NCBI GenBank assembly: GCA_900547835.1
Contig: URIJ01000035.1
Location: 1-14,530, forward strand
Source of the DNA: an uncultured Collinsella sp.
GTDB taxonomy: Bacteria; Actinomycetota; Coriobacteriia; Coriobacteriales; Coriobacteriaceae
Reading direction: 5' to 3'
Length of the DNA: 14,530 nucleotides
Positions 1 to 7,873 of the stretch are shown in pieces (the first letter of the stretch is position 1; each line of letters begins with the position of its first letter). The notes under the pieces were generated by a model. It saw nothing but the letters and a program-made list of their open reading frames with translations. It was not told the DNA's origin and searched no databases. Both the position numbers and the translations under genes were made by a program.

Positions 1-627
1 ACCAGTGGATTTGGAATTGAAAAAGAAGACCTTGATCACTGCATCTATGATGCATTGTTGAATGATGTGCCGGCAGAATCGCTTGTTCTTGATACAAATT
101 GCAAAAAGGTATTCGTAATTCCAGCTACGATTCAGCTTGCAGGTGCCGAAATTGAGCTCGTAAGCGCAATTGCTCGTGAAACCCGCCTCAAAGATTTGCT
201 TGAGCCGATTCAGGACGAGTTCGATTTTATTTTCATTGACTGTCCTCCTTCGCTCGGCCTGCTTACTATCAATGCCTTGACCGCAGCAGATAGCGTTTTG
301 ATTCCAATCCAGTGTGAGTATTACGCACTCGAGGGCGTTACGAAGCTGCTTGAGTCAATGAAGATGGTCAAATCACGTCTGAACAAGGGCTTAGACACCT
401 ATGGCGTGCTTATGACCATGTATGACTCGCGTACTTCACTATCGAATCAGGTTGTTGAGGAGGTTCAATCGTACTTTGGTGATAAGGCGTTTAAGACGCT
501 AATCCCCCGTACGGTTAAAATCTCCGAAGCTCCGTCTTTTGGAGAACCGGTAATTACCTATGCACCTCAAAATAAGGGTGCAAAAGCATATATGAACCTT
601 GCAAAAGAGGTGATCAAGCGTGCCTAG
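1..627 (+). CDS. parA: ParA/Soj chromosome partitioning ATPase (5' end missing)
   Basis: This is the C-terminal 208 residues of a ParA/Soj-type deviant-Walker ATPase; the reading frame is open from base 1. About 50 N-terminal residues, including the Walker A lysine motif, lie outside the window (family members are about 255 residues). Visible family marks are SGFGIEKEDLDH at residues 2-13, a Walker B region FIFIDCPPSLG at 76-86, and PRTVKISEAPSFG at 169-181, typical of chromosomal Soj proteins. In the family, ATP-bound dimers bind DNA non-specifically and ParB triggers hydrolysis, which drives origin segregation and links to initiation control. It overlaps parB by 8 bases, so the two are very likely co-translated. 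Identification is secure; the start cannot be seen. Confidence 0.96.
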   Translation, partial: TSGFGIEKEDLDHCIYDALLNDVPAESLVLDTNCKKVFVIPATIQLAGAEIELVSAIARETRLKDLLEPIQDEFDFIFIDCPPSLGLLTINALTAADSVLIPIQCEYYALEGVTKLLESMKMVKSRLNKGLDTYGVLMTMYDSRTSLSNQVVEEVQSYFGDKAFKTLIPRTVKISEAPSFGEPVITYAPQNKGAKAYMNLAKEVIKRA

Positions 628-1525
628 TGTAAAGAAACGTGGCGGATTGGGACGTGGACTCAATGCTTTGGTCTCAGAGGCCGAGTATGAGACCGGCGGT
701 TCGGCTGCATCGGCTTCAAATGCCGCATCTGAAACAAAACTACCTATTGAGGATATCGTTCCCAACCCTAATCAGCCGCGAATTCACTTTAACGAAACTG
801 AACTTCGCGAGTTGAGCGAGTCAATCCAAGAACATGGCGTTTTGCAGCCGCTTTTGGTTCGCAAGCATGGAAACGGCTATGAGATCATCGCTGGTGAGCG
901 TCGTTACCAGGCGTCAAAGCTTGCTGGTCTTGAGGAGCTGCCTGTCATCATTAAAGATGTTAATGATGAAGAGATGCTGGCTCTTGCTCTGATCGAAAAC
1001 CTTCAGCGTTCTGATCTGAATCCCGTCGAAGAGGCTAAGGGCTATCGCCAGCTTATCGATGCCAGCGGTATGACCCAGGAGGCATTGTCGAAGGCAGTCA
1101 GCAAGTCACGCTCTGCAATTACAAACTCGCTGCGCCTTCTCGATCTCCCTGAAGTTGTTCAGCAGATGATTTTTGTGGGCAAACTTACTGCTGGTCATGC
1201 ACGTGCGATTCTTGCAGTTCCCTATGAGGACGCTCGAATTCGACTTGCAGAGAAGGTTGTTGCAGAGGGCCTTTCCGTAAGAGCGACAGAAAATCTTGCT
1301 CCGTTGTTTTCTGCCGGAGAGACACCTAAGACGCCGAGGCCTGCAACGCCTCAGTCTTTTAAAAAGGCTGCCCGCGTGCTTCGTCAGGTTTTTAATACCA
1401 ACGTGCGTGTTAAGAGCTCGCGTGGAAAGAATAAGATTGAGATTGAGTTTAAAGACGAGGAAGAGCTCTCTCGTATTCTTGGCGAAATGATTCAGTTTGA
1501 TCAAGGAGGCCAAGATGAGGAATAG
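620..1525 (+). CDS. parB: ParB/Spo0J chromosome partitioning CTPase, parS-binding
   Basis: A 301-residue ParB of normal length. The GTG start at 620 is set by GAGGTG at 607-612, seven bases upstream inside parA. The N-terminus, KKRGGLGRGLNAL (5-17), is the basic peptide that stimulates the ParA ATPase. The CTP-binding core shows NPNQPR (49-54), AGERRYQAS (91-99) and ENLQRSDLNPVEEA (126-139). A helix-turn-helix covers about 151-177 (MTQEALSKAVSKSRSAI) for parS recognition. A variable linker follows (about 230-245), then a basic C-terminal dimerisation domain (247-295). In the family, ParB loads at parS as a CTP-dependent clamp, spreads, and recruits SMC. One small deviation is Gln97 in the GERRY-x-A motif, where Arg is common. 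Its 3' end overlaps the next gene by 11 bases. A candidate parS lies at 1934-1949. Confidence 0.97.
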   Translation: MPSVKKRGGLGRGLNALVSEAEYETGGSAASASNAASETKLPIEDIVPNPNQPRIHFNETELRELSESIQEHGVLQPLLVRKHGNGYEIIAGERRYQASKLAGLEELPVIIKDVNDEEMLALALIENLQRSDLNPVEEAKGYRQLIDASGMTQEALSKAVSKSRSAITNSLRLLDLPEVVQQMIFVGKLTAGHARAILAVPYEDARIRLAEKVVAEGLSVRATENLAPLFSAGETPKTPRPATPQSFKKAARVLRQVFNTNVRVKSSRGKNKIEIEFKDEEELSRILGEMIQFDQGGQDEE

Positions 1526-1769
1526 GATTTTAACTGCGATTGCATTGGCGACGACTGTCGCGGCTGGTGCCTTTGCTGGCTATAAGATCGCGACAGACGA
1601 TGAACTTCGAGGTCGTTTGCTTCGTAGTGCGCAAGATATTGTCGATACATCCAAGAAGAAAATGGATGTTATGACAGAAGATGTTGCCATGCGTACTGCT
1701 CAGGTAACGAAGAATCCCAAGATTAATCAAGGTTGGGTTAGTAACCAATGGGAAAATGTAGGCTATTAG
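1515..1769 (+). CDS. Small YtxH-like single-pass membrane protein in the parAB operon
   Basis: An 84-residue protein. The ATG at 1515 is chosen because AAGGAGG at 1503-1509 sits five bases upstream; a TTG six codons earlier (1497) would place this ribosome site inside the gene. It begins MRNRILTAIALATTVAAGAFAGYK, a short basic start followed by one hydrophobic helix (about residues 5-24). A charged region likely to be helical follows (25-65), then a polar tail ending NQWENVGY. The layout resembles small YtxH-like proteins, but I see no diagnostic motif and the similarity is only architectural. It overlaps the end of parB by 11 bases and is followed by the operon terminator, so it is translated together with ParB. 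A membrane partner for the segregation complex is possible but is inference only. Confidence 0.85.
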   Translation: MRNRILTAIALATTVAAGAFAGYKIATDDELRGRLLRSAQDIVDTSKKKMDVMTEDVAMRTAQVTKNPKINQGWVSNQWENVGY

Positions 1770-1797
1770 GTACCTAACAATTACTTAGCATATTTTG

Positions 1798-1839
1798 AGG
1801 AGTCCTTGTCTGATTCACGAGGCAAGGACCCCTTATTTT
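1798..1839 (+). terminator. Intrinsic terminator of the parA-parB operon
   Basis: A 13-position stem (1798-1810 with 1821-1833) is centred on TCCTTGTC / GGCAAGGA. It contains G-T wobbles and one mismatch, has a 10-base loop, and is followed by TTATTTT. It lies about 30 bases after the small membrane protein gene and is the natural end of the par operon. Confidence 0.75.
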
Positions 1840-1885
1840 GGCCGTAAAAAATGGGACAGGTAGCAGCTGATTCAAAATTAAGGTC

Positions 1886-1930
1886 AATAAATAAAACGGC
1901 CCCGGTTGCATCTCCTGTAACCGGGCCGTT
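1886..1930 (-). terminator. Intrinsic terminator of rlmN
   Basis: Read on the minus strand, AACGGCCCGGTT (1930-1919) pairs with AACCGGGGCCGT (1907-1896) with a single bulge. The 3' arm runs directly into TTTTATTTATT. The loop is about 11 bases. It lies about 40 bases past the rlmN stop codon and faces the parAB terminator, so the two converging transcripts each have their own stop. Confidence 0.82.
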
Positions 1931-1933
1931 CGA

Positions 1934-1949
1934 TGTTTCACATGAAACG
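1934..1949. promoter_or_regulatory. parS: Candidate parS site (ParB binding)
   Basis: The 16-mer TGTTTCACATGAAACG differs at two positions from the widely conserved bacterial parS sequence TGTTTCACGTGAAACA. The arms GTTTCA/TGAAAC are perfect inverted repeats; the central CG is CA here and the last base is G instead of A. It lies about 410 bases after the parB stop codon, between the rlmN stop and the rlmN terminator. The closeness to parB and the near match support the call. Binding despite the off-consensus centre is inferred. Confidence 0.72.
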
Positions 1950-1967
1950 TTTTGGGGTGCGACTCCC

Positions 1968-3020
1968 CTATGCGTTCTTCTGAACTTTGAAGCGCTGCTT
2001 CAGCTGTCCGCAAGCGGCGTCAATATCGTTACCACGGGAGTTACGAATCGTGGTCTCGATGCCACGGGACTCAAGACGACGCTGAAGATCCTCAACCTTA
2101 TGAATCGGCGACGGCTTGAGCGGGCTGCCCTCGATGTCGTTAAGCTGAATCAGGTTAACGTGGCACAACGTTCCCTCGCAGAAGTCGCAGAGCGCCTGCA
2201 TCTCGGGATTCGTATCGTTGACGCCTTCGATCATGGCATACTCATAGGTCGGGCGGCGGCCGGTCTTCTCGGTGTAGAGCTGAAGCGCTTCGTGAAGGCG
2301 AAGCAGCGTGTACTTCTTAACACCGGGCATGAGCTTATTGCGCGTCGACTGGATGGCGGAATGCAGGGAAACGGCAAGCGTGAACTGCTCGGGGATGTCG
2401 GCAAATTTGCGAATACCGGGAATAACGCCGCTGGTAGAGACGGTGAGGTGACGAGCGCCGATACCGATGCCATCGGGGTCGTTGAGGATTCGCAGCGCCT
2501 TGAGAACCTCGTCGTAGTTGGCAAACGGCTCGCCCTGGCCCATGAAGACAACGCTCGTGGCGCGCTCGCCAAAGTCGTTGGATACATGAAGTACCTGGTC
2601 GACGATCTCTTGAGCGGTCAGAGAGCGCTTGAGGCCGTTGAGACCGGTAGCGCAAAAGGCACAGCCCATGCCACAGCCTGCCTGGGTGGAAACGCAGACG
2701 GAAAGCTTGTTACGACGGGGCATGCCGACGGTCTCGACGGAAACGCCGTCGTGGTACTCGAGCAGATACTTGCGAGAGCCATCTTTGGAAACCTGCTTGG
2801 TGAGTTCAGTCGGCGTGTCAAAGGCAAAAGCCTCTTTAAGCTGCTCGCGGAAAGCCTTGGGAAGGTTGGTCATATCGTCAAACGAACAAACGTTCTTCTC
2901 AAAGACCCATTCGATGAGCTGCTTCGCGCGGAAGGCGGGCTGGCCAAGCTCGGCCACGAGCTCGCGAATATCGTTTTGGCTCAAGTCGCGAATGTCCTGA
3001 GATTTAGTCCTGGGATTCAT
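1968..3020 (-). CDS. rlmN: RlmN, dual-specificity 23S rRNA (A2503-C2)/tRNA (A37-C2) methyltransferase
   Basis: A 350-residue radical-SAM methyltransferase of usual length. The [4Fe-4S] cluster motif is C116-x3-C120-x2-C123 (QAGCGMGCAFCATG). Cys109 in SVCVSTQAGC lies seven residues before the first cluster cysteine, matching E. coli Cys118. Cys337 in NDIDAACGQL matches the methyl-carrying Cys355. FMGQGEP (159-165) is the SAM-binding GEP-type motif. In the family the enzyme methylates C2 of A2503 in 23S rRNA and of A37 in some tRNAs. The absence of Cfr-specific context favours housekeeping RlmN. The ATG at 3018-3020 has AAAGG five bases upstream. It diverges from ddl, and its 3' UTR carries a candidate parS before its terminator. 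Confidence 0.96.
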   Translation of the reverse strand: MNPRTKSQDIRDLSQNDIRELVAELGQPAFRAKQLIEWVFEKNVCSFDDMTNLPKAFREQLKEAFAFDTPTELTKQVSKDGSRKYLLEYHDGVSVETVGMPRRNKLSVCVSTQAGCGMGCAFCATGLNGLKRSLTAQEIVDQVLHVSNDFGERATSVVFMGQGEPFANYDEVLKALRILNDPDGIGIGARHLTVSTSGVIPGIRKFADIPEQFTLAVSLHSAIQSTRNKLMPGVKKYTLLRLHEALQLYTEKTGRRPTYEYAMIEGVNDTNPEMQALCDFCEGTLCHVNLIQLNDIEGSPLKPSPIHKVEDLQRRLESRGIETTIRNSRGNDIDAACGQLKQRFKVQKNA

Positions 3021-3035
3021 GGAAGCCTTTCGATT

Positions 3036-3065
3036 TTGGGGAAACGTAGAGGGTATCGCTACAAT
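3036..3065 (+). promoter_or_regulatory. Candidate sigma-70-type promoter for ddl-dinG
   Basis: TTGGGG (3036-3041) and TACAAT (3060-3065) are separated by 18 bases in the 85-base region between the rlmN and ddl starts. A start point near 3072 would leave a leader of about 35 bases. On the opposite strand, TATAAT (3089-3084) could be a -10 box for rlmN, but I see no good -35 for it. The call rests on box similarity only. Confidence 0.4.
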
Positions 3066-3105
3066 ATGGTATCAGCTGCAGAAATTATAGAGGAGGAGTC
3101 TGCCC

Positions 3106-4071
3106 ATGCCGGGTAAAAGCCTAGAGAACATGCACGTAGCGGTCTTGGCGGGCGGTCATTCCGCCGAGCGCGAGATCTCGCTCGATTCGGGAAAGAACGT
3201 TGTGGTGGCGCTGAAGGAAGCCGGCTACACCTCGGTGGAGCTGCTTGACACGGCCGCTGATGACTTTATGGTAACCATGGCGACCGGCGGATTCGATGTG
3301 GCATTTATCGCCATGCACGGCGCCGGCGGCGAGGATGGCGCCATGCAGGGTGCCATGGAGACCCTGGGTATCCCCTACACGGCCTCGGGCGTGCTTGCCA
3401 GCGCCTGCGGTGCCGACAAGGAGGTCTCTAAGCTCCTGTACGCCAAGGCGGGCATTCCCATTGCCCCCGGCCTCGCGCTCGAGGTGGGCGATGAAGTCGA
3501 TATCGATCATATCGTCGAGGTTTGTGGCGAGCGCTGCTTTGTGAAGCCGGCCGTCAACGGTTCCAGCTATGGCATTTCCCTGGTCCATGAGCCCTCCGAG
3601 CTGCCCGCGGCAATCGCCAAGGCGTTTGAGTACGGCGACAAAGTGCTGGTCGAGAAGTGCATCGAGGGTACCGAGATCACCGTCGGCGTATACGGCGAAG
3701 ATGACGTGCGCGCCCTGCCGATTGTCGAGATTCGTAAGCCCGAGGACTGCGAGTTCTACGATCTGGACGTGAAGTATGTCGACCCTACGGATATCCATCG
3801 CATTCCGGCGCAGATTTCACCCGAGAATTACGCTCGCGCTCAGGAACTTGCCTGTGCCGCTCACAAGGCCCTCGGTTGCCTGGGTATCTCGCGCAGCGAC
3901 TTTATTGTGAGCGAGGACGGCCCCGTTATCCTCGAGACCAATACCATTCCCGGCATGACCGATACGTCGCTGTATCCGGATGAGATCCGCCACACCGACG
4001 ACATGACGTTCCCGCAGGTCTGTGACAGCCTGATCCGTATGGGCCTTCGTCGAGCGGGCATTGCATGCTAA
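3106..4071 (+). CDS. ddl: D-alanine--D-alanine ligase
   Basis: A 321-residue ATP-grasp ligase of normal length that joins two D-alanines for peptidoglycan precursor synthesis in the cytoplasm. The start is set by GAGGAGGAG at 3090-3098, seven bases before the ATG. Visible motifs are LAGGHSAEREIS (14-25, substrate Glu21), MHGAGGEDGAMQG (70-82), FVKPAVNGSSYGIS (145-158, ATP and substrate loop), EKCIEGTEITVGV (183-195), the omega loop FYDLDVKY (217-224), and LETNTIPGMTDTSLYP (276-291, metal ligands Glu277 and Asn279). The Lys-Tyr end of the omega loop is kept, as in ordinary Ddl enzymes, so a Van-type D-Ala-D-Lac ligase is unlikely. Its stop overlaps the start of dinG by 7 bases, so the two share a transcript. 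Confidence 0.95.
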   Translation: MPGKSLENMHVAVLAGGHSAEREISLDSGKNVVVALKEAGYTSVELLDTAADDFMVTMATGGFDVAFIAMHGAGGEDGAMQGAMETLGIPYTASGVLASACGADKEVSKLLYAKAGIPIAPGLALEVGDEVDIDHIVEVCGERCFVKPAVNGSSYGISLVHEPSELPAAIAKAFEYGDKVLVEKCIEGTEITVGVYGEDDVRALPIVEIRKPEDCEFYDLDVKYVDPTDIHRIPAQISPENYARAQELACAAHKALGCLGISRSDFIVSEDGPVILETNTIPGMTDTSLYPDEIRHTDDMTFPQVCDSLIRMGLRRAGIAC

Positions 4072-6959
4072 TCGAGGACGCGGTTTCGTCAGGAACGCCG
4101 CAGTTTGTCATCGACTCCTATGCCACGCTTGCCGACCGCGCCAAAACGCAGTCCTTCGGCCTTATCGAGGAAGATGTGATTGTCCTCGATACCGAGACCA
4201 CGGGTCTTTCGGTGCAGGACAACGAGCTGATCGAGATCTCGGCGGCCCGTCTTTCGGGCCGCGAGGTCATCGACCGCTTCGATACCTTCGTGCATCCCAA
4301 ACAGCTGATTCCCGCCGAGATTACCGAGCTCACGAGCATTACAAATGCCGATGTGGCAGATGCCCCGTCGGCGGTTGAGGCCGTCGCCGCTCTCGCCGAT
4401 TTTGTCGGTGGCTGCCCGGTGATCGCACACAACGCCACGTTCGACCGCTCGTTTATCGAGTCGGTCAAAGGCGGCGTCAACGTGAGCGATATTTGGATCG
4501 ATTCGCTGGCGCTGTCGCGCATCGCGCTTCCGCGCCTGGCCTCGCACAAGCTGTCTTTTATGGCCGATCTGTTTGGCTGCGACTCGGTATCACACCGTGC
4601 CAATGCCGACGTCGACGCCCTGTGTGGCGTATGGCGCGTGTTGCTCGTGGCGCTCACCGACTTGCCCCAGGGCCTCATGGCGCGCCTAGCCGACATGCAT
4701 CCGGACGTGCCTTGGTCCTATCGTCCTATCTTCTCATTCTTGGCAGGGCAGAACCCTGGTTCTATCTTCTCTCTCAGCGCCGCTCGTGCTGACGTTCTCA
4801 AGGCCGATCGCGCCGACGATCGGGTGGACGCCGATGAGCTGCCGGTTCTCAAGATGCCGAGTCGTGAGGAGATCGAGGCAGACTATGCGCCAGGTGGCCT
4901 GGTCAATCGCATGTATCCCACCTACGAGCCGCGTGATGAGCAGATCGCGATGGCGCTCGAGGTCCGCGATGCGCTGGTCACGGGCACTCATCGAGTAATT
5001 GAGGCAGGCACAGGCGTCGGCAAATCGATGGCCTATCTGGTGCCTTTTGCCGAGGCAGCACGCCGTAACAACATCACGGTTGGTATTGCGACCAAATCGA
5101 ACAATCTTGCCGACCAGCTCATGTACCATGAGCTGCCAAAACTTGCCGAGCAACTGGACGGTGGTCTGTCATTTTGCGCTCTCAAGGGGTATGACCACTA
5201 TCCATGCCTGCGCAAGCTTGAGCGCATGAGCCGCGGCCAGGTCGAGATTACCACCAAGCGCGATCCGGCGGACACGCTCACGGCGGTCGCGGTCATTATG
5301 GCGTACGTCTGCCAATCAGCCGATGGCGACCTCGACTCGCTCGGCATTCGGTGGCGCAGCGTCAACCGCCCCGACTTTACGACGGCCTCGCGCGAGTGTG
5401 CTCGTCGCCTCTGCCCGTTTTTCCCTGATAAATGTTTGGTCCACGGCGCTCGCCGTCGTGCGGCGCATGCCGATGTGGTGGTCACCAACCATTCCCTGCT
5501 GTTCCGCAACGTCGCGGCCGAGGGCAGGATTTTACCTCCGATTCGTCATTGGGTAATCGACGAGGCCCATTCCATCGAGCGCGAGGCGCGCCGTCAGTGG
5601 GCGCGTGTGGTGTCGGCGGACGAATCACGCGTCCTGTTCGAGCGTCTGGGTGGCTCGAGCACCGGCGCGCTAAGCCAGGTTTCCCGTGATTTGGCAACCT
5701 CCGAGGGCTCTACGCTCTATCTGGGCCTTACTGCCAAGGCGACGTCGACGGTTGCGCGCGCGAGCATGGCAATCGCCGACGTGTTCGATGGCGTTCGCGA
5801 GCTCGACCGCCGTGCCCGTGGGGGTTATGACAATGCCAATCTATGGATTGGCCCCGAGCTGCGCGAATCTGACGACTGGCATGATTTCTTACAGTCGGCC
5901 TACACTGGCATCGACGCATTGGAACAAGCTGACAAGAGCGTCGACGCGCTGGTGCAAGCCGTCGCCGCCGACAAGCCAGAGGTTGTTGTCGACCTGGGTG
6001 ATATCTCGCGCCGCCTGCACGAGCTGGCCGAGAACCTAAAACTCATCATTGATGGTACCGATGAACACTACGTGTATTCGCTGCAGGTCAATCGCAGGCT
6101 GCGTGCCGGCGGAGAGTCAATGACCGCAGAGCGCATCGACATTGGCGAGGCCTTGGCAACCGAGTGGCTGCCCGAGGTTCACACGGCTATCTTTGCCTCG
6201 GCGACCATGACGGTGTCCAAAAGCTTTGAACACTTTAACCATGCGGTCGGCCTCGATCGCATCGGTGCTTCAACATCCTCATCGCTGCACTTGGACTCGA
6301 GCTACGACTTCGATTCGAACATGGCTGTAGTCGTTGCGGGCGATATCCCCGATCCGCGCGATCGTGAGAGCTATCTTACGGTGCTCGAGCGCGTGCTGGT
6401 CGACGCCCATCTTGCCATGGGCGGATCGGTGCTCACGTTGTTCACCAATCGGCGCGACATGGAGGACCTATACGCCCGCGTTGAGCCCAAGATGGCCCGT
6501 GCGGGTCTGGAGCTCAACTGCCAGCAGCGCAACTCATCTCCTCGTCGCCTGCGCGACCGGTTTATCAACGAACCGACCTCGTCGCTTTTTGCGCTCAAGG
6601 CCTTCTGGGAGGGGTTTGATGCCAGCGGCGAGACGCTGCGCTGCGTCATCATTCCCAAGTTGCCGTTCTCAAGCCCCACGGACCCGCTCTCGTGCGAGCG
6701 CAACCTGCGCGAAGACCGCGCATGGGCGCGCTATTCGCTGCCCGAGGCGGTGCTCGAGGTTAAGCAGGCCGCGGGGCGTTTGATTCGCTCGTCGACCGAT
6801 AGCGGCGTGCTGATCTTGGCGGATCCTCGCCTGGTGACGAAGGGCTATGGCAAGAAGTTCTTAACGTCGCTGCCCACGAGCTCCTACCAGCGCATCGAAT
6901 CGGCGCAGATCGGGCACTATCTACAGCTGTGGCGTGCACGCCACGAGCGGCGGCGCTAA
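4065..6959 (+). CDS. dinG: DinG-family superfamily 2 helicase with N-terminal DEDDh exonuclease domain
   Basis: A 964-residue two-domain protein. Residues about 35-195 form a DEDDh 3'-5' exonuclease fold of the DNA polymerase III epsilon type: VLDTETTGL (Asp42, Glu44), HNATFDRSF (Asp127) and HRANAD (His177, Asp182). The helicase part carries Walker A AGTGVGKS (314-321), the DEAH box IDEAH (498-502), ASATM (711-715), AFWEGFDASG (846-855) and motif VI QAAGRLIR (901-908). Cysteines 381, 445, 450 and 457 are placed like the Fe-S cluster ligands of XPD/DinG helicases. In the family these enzymes unwind forked or damaged DNA and D-loops. The start overlaps ddl by 7 bases. The stop overlaps the convergent WYL gene by 4 bases, leaving no space for a terminator between them. 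All catalytic residues checked appear intact. Confidence 0.93.
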   Translation: MLIEDAVSSGTPQFVIDSYATLADRAKTQSFGLIEEDVIVLDTETTGLSVQDNELIEISAARLSGREVIDRFDTFVHPKQLIPAEITELTSITNADVADAPSAVEAVAALADFVGGCPVIAHNATFDRSFIESVKGGVNVSDIWIDSLALSRIALPRLASHKLSFMADLFGCDSVSHRANADVDALCGVWRVLLVALTDLPQGLMARLADMHPDVPWSYRPIFSFLAGQNPGSIFSLSAARADVLKADRADDRVDADELPVLKMPSREEIEADYAPGGLVNRMYPTYEPRDEQIAMALEVRDALVTGTHRVIEAGTGVGKSMAYLVPFAEAARRNNITVGIATKSNNLADQLMYHELPKLAEQLDGGLSFCALKGYDHYPCLRKLERMSRGQVEITTKRDPADTLTAVAVIMAYVCQSADGDLDSLGIRWRSVNRPDFTTASRECARRLCPFFPDKCLVHGARRRAAHADVVVTNHSLLFRNVAAEGRILPPIRHWVIDEAHSIEREARRQWARVVSADESRVLFERLGGSSTGALSQVSRDLATSEGSTLYLGLTAKATSTVARASMAIADVFDGVRELDRRARGGYDNANLWIGPELRESDDWHDFLQSAYTGIDALEQADKSVDALVQAVAADKPEVVVDLGDISRRLHELAENLKLIIDGTDEHYVYSLQVNRRLRAGGESMTAERIDIGEALATEWLPEVHTAIFASATMTVSKSFEHFNHAVGLDRIGASTSSSLHLDSSYDFDSNMAVVVAGDIPDPRDRESYLTVLERVLVDAHLAMGGSVLTLFTNRRDMEDLYARVEPKMARAGLELNCQQRNSSPRRLRDRFINEPTSSLFALKAFWEGFDASGETLRCVIIPKLPFSSPTDPLSCERNLREDRAWARYSLPEAVLEVKQAAGRLIRSSTDSGVLILADPRLVTKGYGKKFLTSLPTSSYQRIESAQIGHYLQLWRARHERRR

Positions 6960-7873
6960 AGCGGACAGACGAGGGTTTTTGCCATATCGCACAGACGCTT
7001 TGACAGGGCGGGGTCATCCAAGATGCGGATGGCTCCGCCCGCTGCGATTATCTGGCTCAGCAGCCAACGCTCGGAGCCGTAATGTACGGTTACCGTTGCC
7101 ATGTCTGTCCCGCTGCGCTCGATGAGGGTGATGCCGGCCCAGTCCAGATGCTCCGCCATATCGAATGGTATCAAGAGCTTTGCGCTACGCTGCGTCCGGG
7201 CAAGGGAATCGTGGAGGGATACAACGTCCGGTACGTGAGGCACGACGGAGTCTTCCGTCAAGGCGAGTCCCTCGATTTTATCCATGCGATAGGTGCGCTG
7301 CTCATCGACCGCGATGTCCCAGGCAATCAGATATGTTTGGTCGCCGTTTGCTGTAATGCGCAAGGGGTCGACCAGACGCTCGCGTGGCCGCGCATCGTCC
7401 ATCGAGCGATACGAGATACGACAGCGAACGCCGTCCTGAATGGCGCAGCTCAGCTGCTGCCAGTGCGACCCGTGGTTGACGGTGTCAAAGACGTGCTGGT
7501 TATAGCCGAGCTCTTCGGGTAGAAGAGCATGTCGAATTCGAGCCGCCGCCTGGGGCTCGATCCCCAACGATTCAAGTTCGTGGTTGAGCACAGCGCCCTC
7601 GGCGTCACTCAGGCGCAGCGGTAGTACACGCCCGGCGTCACCGGTGAGGACCACGCGCTCGCCGTGGCATTCGCAGATGATACGCGCACCCGATTCTCGG
7701 TCCGCGAGCGTCGAGACGATCTCGAGAATCTCGTCGAGCGACGCCCCCGTGATGTCAAAGCGACTGCAAATCTCGGTTCGTGTCATGCCGCTCTCGCCGG
7801 CGGCGTAGAGGGCCTCCATGATGTCGATGGCGCGCGAGAGCCTCTGCTCGCTGGTGAGTTTACGCACGGGCAT
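6956..7873 (-). CDS. WYL-domain transcriptional regulator, PafC-like (second of a pair)
   Basis: A 305-residue regulator. An N-terminal winged helix-turn-helix-like region covers about 8-78 (TRTEICSRFDITGASLDEIL). A WYL domain covers about 135-205 (CRISYRS at 151-157, RERLVDPLRI at 164-173, TYLIAWD at 180-186, RTYRMDKI at 193-200). A C-terminal WCX-type region covers about 230-300. I chose the ATG at 7873, which overlaps the upstream WYL gene by 14 bases. AAAGG lies 13 bases before it, a long spacing, so translational coupling is likely; a TTG at 7894 is an alternative without a ribosome site. Proteins of this type sense nucleic-acid or other ligands. PafB-PafC pairs in Actinobacteria activate the LexA-independent DNA-damage response. 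Its tail-to-tail position with dinG fits that theme but does not prove it. Confidence 0.87.
   Translation of the reverse strand: MPVRKLTSEQRLSRAIDIMEALYAAGESGMTRTEICSRFDITGASLDEILEIVSTLADRESGARIICECHGERVVLTGDAGRVLPLRLSDAEGAVLNHELESLGIEPQAAARIRHALLPEELGYNQHVFDTVNHGSHWQQLSCAIQDGVRCRISYRSMDDARPRERLVDPLRITANGDQTYLIAWDIAVDEQRTYRMDKIEGLALTEDSVVPHVPDVVSLHDSLARTQRSAKLLIPFDMAEHLDWAGITLIERSGTDMATVTVHYGSERWLLSQIIAAGGAIRILDDPALSKRLCDMAKTLVCPL

Noticed and set aside
1968..3020. RlmN homologue as the Cfr resistance methyltransferase
   Set aside because: Length, housekeeping position and general motif text match RlmN; nothing mobile surrounds it.
1851..3116. A 421-codon plus-strand frame opposite rlmN
   Set aside because: It is antisense to a clearly recognised RlmN, covers the rlmN terminator and parS, and lacks a convincing start or motif.
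3106..4071. Ddl as a vancomycin-resistance-type D-Ala-D-Lac ligase
   Set aside because: The omega loop ends in Lys-Tyr as in ordinary Ddl, and no vanH, vanX or vanS/R-like genes are adjacent.
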